The notes: a model not told the origin generated them from the letters alone. Shown: positions 18,784 through 27,539, numbered from the stretch's first letter. The stretch: 64,000 nt of DNA from an uncultured beta proteobacterium (GCA_903886975.1 CAISOB010000004.1:17008-81007); one strand, 5' to 3'. Numbers and translations: made by a program.

Positions 18784-21351
18784 ATGCCCAATGACAGCTG
18801 GTGGCTGACGCCGCTGACCGAACCGCAGGCCGATCTCGCGACCGATGCCGCGGGCTTGTCGAACACCGAAGCGAAAATCCGGCTCGCCCGGTTCGGGCCC
18901 AACCAGTTCCGCGAACGGCAGGAGAAATCGCTGCTCGTGCAGTTCCTGGCCCGCTTCAAGAATCCGCTGGTCATCATTCTCCTGGTGGCGAGCGGGATTT
19001 CGGCATTTTCCGGCGAAGTCGCCAACTTCGTTATCATCAGTTTCATCGTTCTGCTCAGCGTGATGCTCGATTTCGTGCAGGAGCACCGCGCCAATGCCGC
19101 GGCCGAAAAATTGCGCCAGTCGGTTTCGGTGCGAGCCACCGTCCTGCGCGACGGCAAGCCGATCGATATTGCGGTGACCGAGGTCGTTCCCGGCGACCTC
19201 GTCGCGCTCTCGGCGGGCGACATGGTTCCGGCCGACGGCATGCTGCTCGAAGCGAATGATTTCTTCGTCAAGCAGGCGCTGCTGACCGGCGAACCCTACC
19301 CGGTGGAAAAGCACCCGGGCGCGCTGGCCGCCACGGCAACGGAATTGCAGGCCGCGACCAATGCCGTCTTCATGGGCACCTCGGTGATCAGCGGCAGCGC
19401 CCGCATGCGGGTGGTCAAGACCGGCACAGCCACGGCGATAGGCGCAATCGCCGACAGCATTTCGCGACCGACCGAGCCGACCTCGTTCGAGATCGGCACC
19501 CGCCACTTCGGCATGCTGATCATGCGCTTGACCATCCTGATGGTGATGTTCGTGCTGCTGGTCAATGCCTATTTCCACAAGCCGTGGCTGGATTCCTTTC
19601 TGTTCGCGGTGGCCCTCGCCGTCGGGCTGACGCCGGAACTCCTGCCGATGGTCGTCTCGGTCACGCTATCGCGCGGTGCCATGCGCATGGCCAAGAAGCA
19701 GATGATCGTCAAGCGGCTGTCGGCCATCCAGGATCTGGGATCGATGGACGTGCTGTGCACCGACAAGACCGGAACGCTGACCGAGGCGAAAATACGTCTG
19801 GAGAAGCACGTTGACGCGCAGGGCCAACCGAGCGAGAAAGTGCTCGAGCTTGCCTATTTCAACAGCTTCTTCGAAACCGGCCTGAAGAGTCCGCTCGACG
19901 ACGCCATTCTCGAACACGGCCACATCGAGACCGGCGCCTGGAAGAAGATCGACGAGTGTCCTTTCGATTTCGAGCGCCGCCGCGTTTCGGTCCTGATCGA
20001 CAACGGGCAGACCCGCTGGCTGGTGGTCAAGGGCGCGCCCGACGAAATCGTCGGCTTGTGCGCGCAGTGCGAAGTGCTTAATGAGGCGCCGCGTTCCGTC
20101 GATGCGGCGGCGCTCGCCGCGATTCGCGACCAGTATCACGCGCTCGAGAAGGATGGTTACCGCGCGCTCGGGATCGCCTGGCGCGAAGTGCCGAGGGATC
20201 ATTCGCATGCCGTAGTCGGTGACGAAAGCGCGCTGATCCTCGCGGGCTTCGCAGCGTTTCTCGATCCGCCCAAGGCAAGTGCCGGATCGGCGCTGGCTGC
20301 CCTGGCCCGCGTCGGCGTGGCGATCAAGATCGTTACCGGCGACAGCGACCTGGTGACCCGCCACGTCTGTACCGAATTGAAGATTCCCGTGGTCGGGCTC
20401 ATGACCGGCAGCGACATCGCGCCGCTCGACGACCGGGCGCTGCAGGCCCGGGTCGAAACCGCGAACCTTTTCTGCCGCGTCAATCCGGCGCAGAAGGAGC
20501 GGATCATCCTGGCGCTCAGGGCGCGCGGCCACGTCGTCGGTTACCTCGGCGACGGCATCAACGACGCGCCCTCGCTGCACTCGGCGGACGTCGGCCTGTC
20601 GGTCGACTCGGCGGTCGATGTGGCCAAGGAAGCGGCCGACATGATTCTCCTCAGACCCGATCTGCACGTGCTGCACGCCGGCGTTCTCGAAGGACGGCGC
20701 ACTTTCGGCAACATTATGAAGTACATCATGATGGGCACCAGTTCCAACTTCGGCAATATGTTCAGCATGGCCGGCGCGGCGCTCTTCCTGCCCTTCCTGC
20801 CGATGCTGCCGACGCAGATCCTGCTCAACAACATTCTTTACGACGTCTCCGAAATCGCCATTCCGCTCGACGAGGTCGATTCGGTCGACATGCGCTCGCC
20901 GCGCGTGCTCGACATGGCTTTCGTGCGCAATTTCATGCTCGTCATCGGGCCGATCAGTTCGGCTTTCGACTTCCTGACTTTCTACGTCATGCTGGCGATC
21001 CTGCACGCCGACGAGAAGCTGTTCCAGACCGGCTGGTTCGTCGAATCGCTGTGCACCCAGGTGCTCGTCATCTTCATCATCCGCACCCGCGGCAATCCGT
21101 TCAAGAGCCGCCCGCATCCTTGGCTGACCGCGAGTTCGCTGATTGTCGTCGCGTGCGCCGTGTTGCTGCCTTTCACGCCGATCGGCAGCTATTTCGGGTT
21201 TGTCCCGCCGCCGGCCAGGTTCTTTGTCATCCTCGGCGGCATGGTCGTGGTCTATCTGCTGCTCGTCGAACTGGCCAAGCGCGGCTTTTATCGCTGGGCA
21301 ATGGCGCGGGCGCCGACACCCCAGGGCGTGCAACGCAATTTTCCGCGGTGA
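18784..21351 (+). CDS. mgtA: Magnesium-translocating P-type ATPase (MgtA/MgtB type)
   Basis: An 855-residue P3B ATPase importing Mg2+. It shows ALLTGEPYPVEK in the actuator domain (TGEP), VGLTPELLPMVVSVTLSRGA on helix M4, the phosphorylation motif LCTDKTGTLTEAK with Asp327, NSFFETGLKSPLDDAIL, KIVTGDSDLVTRHVC, YLGDGINDAPSLHSADVGLS, and the C-terminal helices with FDFLTFYVML, all characteristic of the Mgt family. ATG 18784 follows AGGTGA; the open frame continues upstream but only this start gives a normal N-terminus. Its stop overlaps the NRAMP-like start as GTGA, suggesting a two-transporter Mg2+ unit. Confidence 0.93.
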   Translation: MPNDSWWLTPLTEPQADLATDAAGLSNTEAKIRLARFGPNQFRERQEKSLLVQFLARFKNPLVIILLVASGISAFSGEVANFVIISFIVLLSVMLDFVQEHRANAAAEKLRQSVSVRATVLRDGKPIDIAVTEVVPGDLVALSAGDMVPADGMLLEANDFFVKQALLTGEPYPVEKHPGALAATATELQAATNAVFMGTSVISGSARMRVVKTGTATAIGAIADSISRPTEPTSFEIGTRHFGMLIMRLTILMVMFVLLVNAYFHKPWLDSFLFAVALAVGLTPELLPMVVSVTLSRGAMRMAKKQMIVKRLSAIQDLGSMDVLCTDKTGTLTEAKIRLEKHVDAQGQPSEKVLELAYFNSFFETGLKSPLDDAILEHGHIETGAWKKIDECPFDFERRRVSVLIDNGQTRWLVVKGAPDEIVGLCAQCEVLNEAPRSVDAAALAAIRDQYHALEKDGYRALGIAWREVPRDHSHAVVGDESALILAGFAAFLDPPKASAGSALAALARVGVAIKIVTGDSDLVTRHVCTELKIPVVGLMTGSDIAPLDDRALQARVETANLFCRVNPAQKERIILALRARGHVVGYLGDGINDAPSLHSADVGLSVDSAVDVAKEAADMILLRPDLHVLHAGVLEGRRTFGNIMKYIMMGTSSNFGNMFSMAGAALFLPFLPMLPTQILLNNILYDVSEIAIPLDEVDSVDMRSPRVLDMAFVRNFMLVIGPISSAFDFLTFYVMLAILHADEKLFQTGWFVESLCTQVLVIFIIRTRGNPFKSRPHPWLTASSLIVVACAVLLPFTPIGSYFGFVPPPARFFVILGGMVVVYLLLVELAKRGFYRWAMARAPTPQGVQRNFPR

Positions 21352-22622
21352 GCAAGAGCGCGCTCCACAAGAAAGTGTCCCTTTGGGCCCGCCTGGGCCC
21401 CGGCCTGATCACCGGCGCTGCGGACGATGACCCGAGCGGCATCGCCACCTATTCGCAAGTCGGCGCCGGATTCGGTTATCCCATTCTGTGGACCGCGCTG
21501 TTCACTTATCCGCTGATGGTCGGCATTCAGACCGTCAGTGCGCTCATCGGCCGGGTGACAGGTCAGGGACTCGCCGCCAACATCCGCCGCCACTATCCAC
21601 CGTGGCTGCTCTACAGCATCGTCCTGTCGCTGCTGCTGGCGAATACGATCAACATTGCCGCCGATATCGGCGCAATGGGCGCAGCGCTCAAACTGCTGAT
21701 CGGCGGACCGGCGCACTGGTACGCGATCGCTTTCGGTGTGGTCTCGCTGACCCTGCAGGTCTTCATTTCTTTCCCGCGCTACGCGCCGCTTCTGAAGGCG
21801 CTGACCATGGCGCTGCTCGCCTACGTGGCGACTCTCTTCATCGTCAAGGTGCCGTGGGGCGACGTCGTCCTGCAGACGCTGTGGCCGTCGCTGTCGCTCA
21901 GGCCCGCTTATCTGGTCGCAATTGTCGCGGTCTTCGGCACGACGATCAGCCCGTATCTCTTTTTCTGGCAGGCCTCGCAGGAAGTCGAAGATCAGCGCGC
22001 GGCGCCCGGCGCGGAGCCGCTGATCGCAGCGCCCGAGCAGGCGCGCGAAGAATTGCAGCGGATCAGGATCGATACCTATGTCGGCATGGGTCTTTCCAAC
22101 CTGGTCGCGTTCTGCATCATGCTGACGGCCGTGGTCACCCTGCATCTCAATGGCACCACGGACATCCAGACTTCGGCGCAGGCCGCGCAGGCGCTGCGCC
22201 CGCTGGCCGGCGATTTCGCTTTCGTGCTGTTCGCCGCAGGCATCGTCGGCACCGGGCTGCTCGCCGTGCCGATTCTCGCCGGCTCGTCGGCCTATGCCGT
22301 CGCCGAAGCCTTCAAGTGGCGCACCGGACTCGGTCTCGAACTGTTGCAGGCGCGCGGCTTCTACGCCATCGTCAGCATCGCGACCGTGCTCGGCGTCGCG
22401 CTCAATTTCACACCGATCGATCCGATCAAGGCGCTCTTCTGGAGTGCGGTGATCAACGGCGTCATTTCGCTTCCGATCATGGTCGTGATGATGTTGATGG
22501 CGGTCCGTGCCGACATCATGGGCGACTTCGTCATCACCCGCCGGCTTGCGATTCTCGGCTGGTTGGCCACGGCAAGCATGACCGTCGTCGTAGCCGCGAT
22601 GCTCGTCACCTGGGGGCGGTGA
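21348..22622 (+). CDS. NRAMP-like divalent metal transporter with non-canonical motifs
   Basis: A 424-residue protein with about eleven membrane helices. The helix 1 motif is DDDPSGIATYSQ (DPSG, residues 28-31) where classical NRAMP has DPGN, and the helix 6 segment reads TTISPYLFFWQASQE where the methionine of the MPH motif is absent. These changes recall NRAMP-related transporters that do not select soft transition metals, some of which carry Mg2+. GTG 21348 overlaps the mgtA stop, so coupling supports a Mg2+ role. Function assignment is inference; the fold family is clear. Confidence 0.85.
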   Translation: MSKSALHKKVSLWARLGPGLITGAADDDPSGIATYSQVGAGFGYPILWTALFTYPLMVGIQTVSALIGRVTGQGLAANIRRHYPPWLLYSIVLSLLLANTINIAADIGAMGAALKLLIGGPAHWYAIAFGVVSLTLQVFISFPRYAPLLKALTMALLAYVATLFIVKVPWGDVVLQTLWPSLSLRPAYLVAIVAVFGTTISPYLFFWQASQEVEDQRAAPGAEPLIAAPEQAREELQRIRIDTYVGMGLSNLVAFCIMLTAVVTLHLNGTTDIQTSAQAAQALRPLAGDFAFVLFAAGIVGTGLLAVPILAGSSAYAVAEAFKWRTGLGLELLQARGFYAIVSIATVLGVALNFTPIDPIKALFWSAVINGVISLPIMVVMMLMAVRADIMGDFVITRRLAILGWLATASMTVVVAAMLVTWGR

Positions 22623-22686
22623 GGGCCGTCCCAAGGTGACGGGGGAACGAAGCAGCTTGTCTGCAGGTCGCGAACTTTCACTGCTC

Positions 22687-22702
22687 CGTTCGTTTGCGCA
22701 CA
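22687..22702 (+). promoter_or_regulatory. Dyad operator upstream of the cardiolipin synthase gene
   Basis: The sequence is CGTTCGTTTGCGCACA. A TATGCT hexamer at 22724-22729 follows after exactly 21 bp. Transcription would begin about 100 bp before the start codon. Confidence 0.65.
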
Positions 22703-22836
22703 TAACTTTGCGCCAAGCGTCCGTATGCTGTGCAAGGCTTTCTTCATGAAGATCGATTCAAGATGCGCGTCGTAATGCAACCCGAAACCTCTTCGGCAAG
22801 GCCTGAACGAGCGCTCGAACTTGCAGGCGCAAGGCG

Positions 22837-24435
22837 ATGACGCAGCGTTCATGCTTCGTGCTGGCCATCATCCTGAGTGTCGGCTTGCTCGGCGGCTGCG
22901 CGTCGCTGCCGCCGGGTTCGGATTTTCCCAAAACGGACTCCGCGGCGCTGGCGCACCCGGAGCAGACGCAACTGGGTCAGCAGTTCGACGCCAAGGCGCG
23001 CGAACACGACGGCAATTCGGGCTATCGTATCATTCCGGTCGGTGCCGACGGCTTTCTGATGCGCATGGAAATGATCAATGCCGCGCAACGCACCCTCGAC
23101 CTGCAGTACTTCATCTTTCACGGTGACCAAACCGGCCGGCTGCTCAGCGACGCCGTACTGCATGCCGCCGATCGCGGGGTGCGCGTGCGGATTCTAGTCG
23201 ACGACGGCGAAACGGAAGCCGGCGATGAACAGATCGTGGCGCTTGAAGCGCATCGCTCCATCGAGATCAGGATCTTCAACCCCTTCGCCTACCGCGGCCA
23301 TCTAACGGCGTTGCGGGCGCTCGAATTCGCCTTCAATGCCTCGCGCCTCGACTACCGGATGCACAACAAACTACTGGTTGTCGACAATTCGATCGCGCTG
23401 ATCGGCGGGCGCAATATCGGCGATCAATACTTCCAGATCGATCCCGAGTCGCAATTCGCCGACGACGATGTCTTCGCGGGTGGGCCGATCGCCCAGAAAC
23501 TTTCGGCGACTTTCGACGAATTCTGGAGCAGCGCACTCGCCATCCCGGCGCAGGCGCTCTTCACCGGCAAGTCATCGTCCGCCGCCTTGCACGAACAGCG
23601 CGAGGTCTTGCATGAAGACACCCGGCAGGCCAAGGCTGACGGTGTCGATTATGTGAAGCGGATCGCCAGCGGCGAACCGTACAATGGAATCATCTCGGGC
23701 CGCTTGCCGCTGGTCTGGGCGCGTGCCCAGGTGGTCTGCGACAGCCCCGACAAGCGGAAGGTGGAGAAAGGCGAGATGGTCGGCCGCCTGATGCACCGCG
23801 CCGTCGCCAACGCGGCGCTGGCCACGCAGTCCGAACTGCTGATGATCACCCCTTATCTGGTTCCGGGCGACGAAGGCATGCAGCTATTCAAGGACCTGCG
23901 CCAGCGCGGCGTCCGCGTGCGCGTGCTGACCAGTTCGCTCGAATCCTCTACGGTGTCGGCGGCGCAAGCCGGCTACATGCATTACCGCGTGCCGCTGCTC
24001 CAAGACGGCGTCGAACTCTACGAGATCCGCTCGCTGCTGGGCAACACCCGCGGTAGCGGCCAGACGGCGGCCATCTCGCGCTTCGGCAATTATTCGCTGC
24101 ACGCCAAACTCTTCGTTTTCGACCGGCGCAGATTGTTCATCGGTTCGATGAATTTCGATCAGCGCTCGATGCATCTGAATACCGAAATCGGCCTGATCAT
24201 CGACAGCCCAGAACTTGCGCAGCAGGTCGCCGCGCGCTTCGAGGCCATGGTGCAGCCGGTCAATTCCTACCAGCTCCAGTTGCAGAGCAAGGCCGCGCGA
24301 CGGCCGTCGAGCCTTGTGTGGCGGACCGTCGAAGATGGCCGCGCGGTCGAGTACGACGAGGAGCCGGCGCGCAGCGGCTGGCAGCGATTCAAGATCAATT
24401 TCCTGACCTTGCTGCCGTTCGACAGCGAGCTGTGA
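22837..24435 (+). CDS. Phospholipase D-family lipoprotein, ClsC-like cardiolipin synthase
   Basis: A 532-residue protein with two HKD catalytic motifs: HNKLLVVDNSIALIGGRNIGD (His176) and HAKLFVFDRRRLFIGSMNFD (His422). The N-terminus is a lipoprotein signal ending GLLGGC. The layout matches the ClsC/YmdC-like branch rather than ClsA with two membrane helices. It would transfer a phosphatidyl group between phospholipids, likely at the outer face of the inner membrane or in the periplasm. A good operator and -10 pair precede it, consistent with envelope remodelling under stress. Confidence 0.88.
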   Translation: MTQRSCFVLAIILSVGLLGGCASLPPGSDFPKTDSAALAHPEQTQLGQQFDAKAREHDGNSGYRIIPVGADGFLMRMEMINAAQRTLDLQYFIFHGDQTGRLLSDAVLHAADRGVRVRILVDDGETEAGDEQIVALEAHRSIEIRIFNPFAYRGHLTALRALEFAFNASRLDYRMHNKLLVVDNSIALIGGRNIGDQYFQIDPESQFADDDVFAGGPIAQKLSATFDEFWSSALAIPAQALFTGKSSSAALHEQREVLHEDTRQAKADGVDYVKRIASGEPYNGIISGRLPLVWARAQVVCDSPDKRKVEKGEMVGRLMHRAVANAALATQSELLMITPYLVPGDEGMQLFKDLRQRGVRVRVLTSSLESSTVSAAQAGYMHYRVPLLQDGVELYEIRSLLGNTRGSGQTAAISRFGNYSLHAKLFVFDRRRLFIGSMNFDQRSMHLNTEIGLIIDSPELAQQVAARFEAMVQPVNSYQLQLQSKAARRPSSLVWRTVEDGRAVEYDEEPARSGWQRFKINFLTLLPFDSEL

Positions 24436-24484
24436 GCGCCGCTCGAGACTGTTGTCAGCGCAATCCTTGCCGGCAGTAGACAAG

Positions 24485-24512
24485 ATTCGCCCCGCGCGAA
24501 GGCGGGGCGAAT
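24485..24512. terminator. Bidirectional terminator between cardiolipin synthase and BON genes
   Basis: ATTCGCCCCGC (24485-24495) pairs perfectly with GCGGGGCGAAT (24502-24512), an 11-bp stem with a 6-nt loop. It lies between two convergent genes and can serve both, though the following T content is modest. Confidence 0.75.
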
Positions 24513-24556
24513 GTTCGGTCGGGGCGGCGGCGCTGGCGGCTTCTTGCGACCGGATT

Positions 24557-24898
24557 CTACTTGGCCTTCTTGACCTTGAGGTGGTTGGTTACCGCGACCA
24601 CGCCCTCGGTGGCCTTGGCAATTGATACCGCCTTGTCGACGTCATCCTTCGACGCGACGGTGCCGCTCAGCACGACCATGCCATTGGCATCAGTATCGAC
24701 TTTGACATGGGCCAGGCTGGACATCTTTTCCTCGGCCAGTTTGGCTTTGACCTTGGTCGTTATGACCGAATCCTTGACGAAGGCCTTCGGGTGCGTGCGG
24801 TCGGTATCGCCGTCAGTGGCCGAGTAGGCGGCGATAGGGGCCAGCAAGGCTCCGACGACGAGACAGAGGGTCGAGAGGGTGGCTAACTTGGTCTTCAT
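24557..24898 (-). CDS. Secreted single-BON-domain protein (OsmY-like)
   Basis: A 113-residue protein: a signal peptide ending GALLAPIAAYSA, then one BON domain (VITTKVKAKLAEEKMSSL, VDTDANGMVVLSGTVASKDD, ATEGVVAVTNHLKV) with a Lys-rich C-terminus. The start ATG 24898 follows AAGGAGTG. It is typical of hyperosmotically inducible periplasmic proteins. The best-matching operator in the window lies 62 bp upstream of the start codon with a good -10 hexamer. Confidence 0.88.
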   Translation of the reverse strand: MKTKLATLSTLCLVVGALLAPIAAYSATDGDTDRTHPKAFVKDSVITTKVKAKLAEEKMSSLAHVKVDTDANGMVVLSGTVASKDDVDKAVSIAKATEGVVAVTNHLKVKKAK

Positions 24899-24959
24899 GA
24901 TCACTCCTTGGTTAAACGCAATTGGAGTGGTGATGCTAGAGGCCACGGACGCAGATATC

Positions 24960-24975
24960 TGTTCGCTGGCGCACA
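24960..24975 (-). promoter_or_regulatory. Dyad operator, best match, upstream of the BON gene
   Basis: The plus strand reads TGTTCGCTGGCGCACA, so every position fits the consensus. Toward the BON gene a TAGCAT hexamer at 24933-24938 follows after exactly 21 bp, placing the dyad centre at -41.5. Confidence 0.75.
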
Positions 24976-25014
24976 TAAGCCGCCGCCCGAAGATACTCTG
25001 GAACAAACCGGCTG

Positions 25015-25030
25015 CGTGTGTCAGCGCACA
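25015..25030 (+). promoter_or_regulatory. Dyad operator upstream of the Cys-motif protein gene
   Basis: The sequence is CGTGTGTCAGCGCACA; the right arm GCGCACA is perfect and the left is degenerate. A CACCAT hexamer at 25052-25057 follows after 21 bp. It is the second site in the divergent region after 24960. Confidence 0.5.
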
Positions 25031-25113
25031 GAAGTCCTCGGCGATCTCGCGCACCATGCTGTCGACGGGTCTGTGAAACCGGAGGGGTCCGAACAGACAC
25101 GCAGGACACAGAA

Positions 25114-25575
25114 ATGACAAGGCAGATCAATGCACTCCCGAATCCGCGGCTTCTGATCGTTGCCGTCGCCGTCGTCCTGTCCGGCATCTTTGGAGTTACC
25201 GCGGTAAAGGCCTGGGCACCCGGCTCGGCCGACGTCAAGGAAGGCAGTGCCGCTTCCGTCCCCGAGAACTCTCCGCCGCAGCCCGAAGCGAATTCCGAAG
25301 CGAACGGACCGCCGGGGAAGTGCATGGAGTGCGGCATCATCGAGTCGAAGCGCGAGGTATGGACGGACGGAGATCGCGCTGCGGAAATGACCGATGTCGT
25401 CGAACTTGCCCGGCCGGCGCATGGCAAGGCGCGCGATCACGATCACATGGTCCGCAGCTTCGTTGTTACCGTGCGCATGAAGGACGGCGCCCGCCGCCAG
25501 TTCGTCGATGCGACTTCGGCAAACTGGAGACCGGGCGAGCGAGTGATCGTCATCCGCAATCGGTCTGACGATTGA
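25114..25575 (+). CDS. Secreted or membrane-anchored protein with a CMECG motif
   Basis: A 153-residue protein with an N-terminal hydrophobic helix (LLIVAVAVVLSGIFGVTAV) then a Pro/Glu-rich linker, the motif GKCMECGIIESKREV, a His-containing segment KARDHDHMV, and a C-terminal RPGERVIVI strand. The CxxCG-IES-REV block followed by a strand-rich tail recurs in SlyB-like and other outer-membrane-associated proteins of betaproteobacteria. The paired cysteines could bind metal or form a disulfide. No function is assigned. The ribosome-binding site is weak. Confidence 0.72.
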   Translation: MTRQINALPNPRLLIVAVAVVLSGIFGVTAVKAWAPGSADVKEGSAASVPENSPPQPEANSEANGPPGKCMECGIIESKREVWTDGDRAAEMTDVVELARPAHGKARDHDHMVRSFVVTVRMKDGARRQFVDATSANWRPGERVIVIRNRSDD

Positions 25576-25595
25576 CGTTCAATTGCCGTTGAATG

Positions 25596-25611
25596 TGTGC
25601 GCCAGCAGACA
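25596..25611 (+). promoter_or_regulatory. Dyad operator upstream of the Cys-pair repeat protein gene
   Basis: The sequence is TGTGCGCCAGCAGACA. A TATTCT hexamer at 25633-25638 follows after exactly 21 bp. The inferred transcript would carry the repeat protein and the OsmB-like gene. Confidence 0.7.
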
Positions 25612-25703
25612 GACCGCGAGCGCCGTCTTCCGTATTCTGGCCTTGTCGGGTGAAAGACAGTTCCCGCGCCTTACTCCGTATCTCATCGTCCAAAGGAAGA
25701 TCA

Positions 25704-26285
25704 ATGAACACAGTCAACATCAAGGTCATAGCCATTGCGCTCAGCCTGGCTTGCAGTGCCGGCGCCATGGCGCAGGGCATGTCGAAAGCTGATTACCAGG
25801 CAGGCAAGGACAGGATTGCGGCCGACTACAAATCGGCGAGGGGAGCCTGCACTTCATTCTCCGGCAATGCCAAGGACATTTGCGTTGCTGATGCCGAGGG
25901 CAAGAAGAATATTGCGAAGGCGGAGCTCGAAGCGAGCTACAAACCCAGTGTCAAAACGAAATACGATGTGCGCATCGCCAGGGCTGAGGCCGATTATGGC
26001 GTGGCCATAGATAAATGCGACGACCTCGCCGGCAACCCGAAAGACGTTTGCGTGAAGGAAGCCAAGGCCGCGCAGGTCGCCGCCAAAGCCGATGCCAAGG
26101 CGCAGATGAAGACCACCGAAGCGAACGCCGCGGCCAGTGAGAAGGGCGCCGATGCGCGCAAGGACGCGCGGGCGGACAAGGCCGACGCCGATTATGCCGT
26201 GGCCAAGGAAAAGTGCGACTCCCTGGCCGGCGGCGCCAAGGACCAATGTCTGAACGACGCGAAAGCGCGTTTTGGCAAGTCGTAA
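25704..26285 (+). CDS. Secreted Lys/Ala-rich protein with repeated Cys-pair motif
   Basis: A 193-residue protein with a signal peptide (IALSLACSAGAMA) and at least three copies of a pattern close to K-x2-C-D-x-L-A-G-x2-K-D-x-C-x3-A-K: RGACTSFSGNAKDICVADAE, DKCDDLAGNPKDVCVKEAK and EKCDSLAGGAKDQCLNDAK. Between them lie charged helical stretches, so a helical rod with disulfide-closed hairpins is likely. Related proteins are common in betaproteobacteria and uncharacterised. The gene is followed by the OsmB-like gene within 40 bp, likely the same transcript. Confidence 0.8.
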   Translation: MNTVNIKVIAIALSLACSAGAMAQGMSKADYQAGKDRIAADYKSARGACTSFSGNAKDICVADAEGKKNIAKAELEASYKPSVKTKYDVRIARAEADYGVAIDKCDDLAGNPKDVCVKEAKAAQVAAKADAKAQMKTTEANAAASEKGADARKDARADKADADYAVAKEKCDSLAGGAKDQCLNDAKARFGKS

Positions 26286-26323
26286 GTTGTTCCGTACTGA
26301 AACTGTTGAAGAAAGGTAATGCC

Positions 26324-26539
26324 ATGAAGACGAAGCAAAGTTTGACGCTTGGCGTAATTGCCGCGGCCCTGATGTTCGGTCTCAGTGCCTGTGCCGACAT
26401 GTCCAGGCAGGACAGGGACACCGCGATAGGCGCCGGTGCCGGCGCCCTCGGCGGCGCCGTTCTTACCGGCGGTAGCGCGATCGGAACGGTCGGCGGCGCG
26501 GCGGTTGGCGGCGTCATCGGTCACGAAGTCGGCAAGTAG
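26324..26539 (+). CDS. Glycine-zipper lipoprotein (OsmB-like)
   Basis: A 71-residue lipoprotein: the signal sequence ends FGLSAC, then GAGAGALGGAVLTGGSAIGTVGGAAVGGVIG, a glycine zipper with repeated small residues typical of OsmB and related outer-membrane lipoproteins. ATG 26324 follows GAAAGG. It lies 38 bp behind the Cys-pair repeat gene without an obvious terminator between. Confidence 0.82.
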   Translation: MKTKQSLTLGVIAAALMFGLSACADMSRQDRDTAIGAGAGALGGAVLTGGSAIGTVGGAAVGGVIGHEVGK

Positions 26540-26657
26540 TCGACGGCGATCACGCGCGGCGCCTGGCCTGCCCGGCCGGCGCGTCGCGCCAGACACGGAC
26601 TTGCAGCGAGCGTGTCCGCTATAGCCTCGCGTTCGCGCGGGGCAACCGGAGCCATCA

Positions 26658-26849
26658 ATGACAATAACATACAGGCAGGCGCTCTATGCGGCGCTGACCG
26701 TCAGCGCGTTGCTGATCGCAGGGTGTCAGAAGGAAGGGCCGGCCGAGCGCGCCGGCAAGGAAGTTGACCACGCGGTAGACAAGGTAGGACAGCAGATCGA
26801 AAAGGCCGGCGACAGCCTTCAGGATGCTTCGAAGGGCAACAAGAAGTAA
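26658..26849 (+). CDS. Small lipoprotein with amphipathic helix
   Basis: A 63-residue lipoprotein: the signal ends LLIAGC, then EGPAERAGKEVDHAVDKVGQQIEKAGDSL, an amphipathic helix with heptad-like spacing. The mature part resembles the N-terminal helix of the BON lipoprotein at 52211-52627 (AGKKIDQTANDAGKKINETAEKV). A partial match to the dyad centre at 26583-26598 precedes it, too weak to call. Function unknown. Confidence 0.75.
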   Translation: MTITYRQALYAALTVSALLIAGCQKEGPAERAGKEVDHAVDKVGQQIEKAGDSLQDASKGNKK

Positions 26850-27044
26850 GCAGCACGTCATGCCGCGATGAGGCCTGAGCATTGGTCAGGGTCGTCGCGA
26901 GCGCGATGGGCGGCATACCACAAATCCGCGAACAAGCTATTCACTGAAGGCGAGTGGGCGAGGTGGGCCTTTGATTGGTGTGTGCCAGGACTCGAGCAAG
27001 AGAATTTCATGTTTCTTAACGCACCAATTGATGGAGTATCTGCA

Positions 27045-27539
27045 ATGAACAAACTGTTAACAGTACTGATGGCCGCTGCCTTTGCGGCAACGATGAGCCT
27101 CAATGCCGCAGCCGCTGACACCAAGGCTGAGGTGAAGGCCGATGTGAAAACCGAGAAGGCCGCGGCGACCGAAATGAAGAAGGATGCCAAGGCTGACTCG
27201 ACTGAAACCAAGAAAACGGCTGGAGCGACCCTGAAGACGACCGACGCCAAGGCCGACTACAAGCTCGCCGAGAAGAATGCCAAGGCGGACTTCAAGACAG
27301 CGAGCGCCGATTGCAAGAAGAAGCCGTCGGCCGAACAGAAGGCTTGTTTGAAGGATGCCAAGGCCGTCAGCGACAAGACGACCGCCGATGCGAAAGCGAC
27401 GATGGTCAAATCCGTGGCCGATGCCAAAGCCGCGAAGAAGGCCGCATCGTCCGACGCCGATGTGAGCAAGGACAAGGCGGGTGCGCAAGCCCTGGTCTCG
27501 AAGGACAAGGCCAAGGCTGAAGAAAAGGCCGCCAAGTAA
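27045..27539 (+). CDS. Secreted Lys/Ala-rich protein, related to the Cys-pair repeat protein
   Basis: A 164-residue protein with a signal peptide (LLTVLMAAAFAATMSLNAAAA) and a highly charged Lys/Ala/Asp helix-forming body. One Cys pair is present in ASADCKKKPSAEQKACLKDAK, which resembles one repeat of the protein at 25704-26285. Composition (KAEVKADVKTEKAAATEMKK) suggests an extended helix or disorder. A marginal dyad (TGTGTGCCAGGACTCG at 26979) lies upstream without a convincing -10. Strong terminator downstream. Confidence 0.75.
   Translation: MNKLLTVLMAAAFAATMSLNAAAADTKAEVKADVKTEKAAATEMKKDAKADSTETKKTAGATLKTTDAKADYKLAEKNAKADFKTASADCKKKPSAEQKACLKDAKAVSDKTTADAKATMVKSVADAKAAKKAASSDADVSKDKAGAQALVSKDKAKAEEKAAK

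Noticed and set aside
26583..26598. A further operator before the 63-residue lipoprotein gene
   Set aside because: Only the central GCGCCAG matches; the outer TGT/ACA positions do not.
26979..26994. A further operator (TGTGTGCCAGGACTCG) upstream of the Lys/Ala-rich gene
   Set aside because: One arm is poor and no hexamer lies at 21-22 bp, so it was left out of the counted set.
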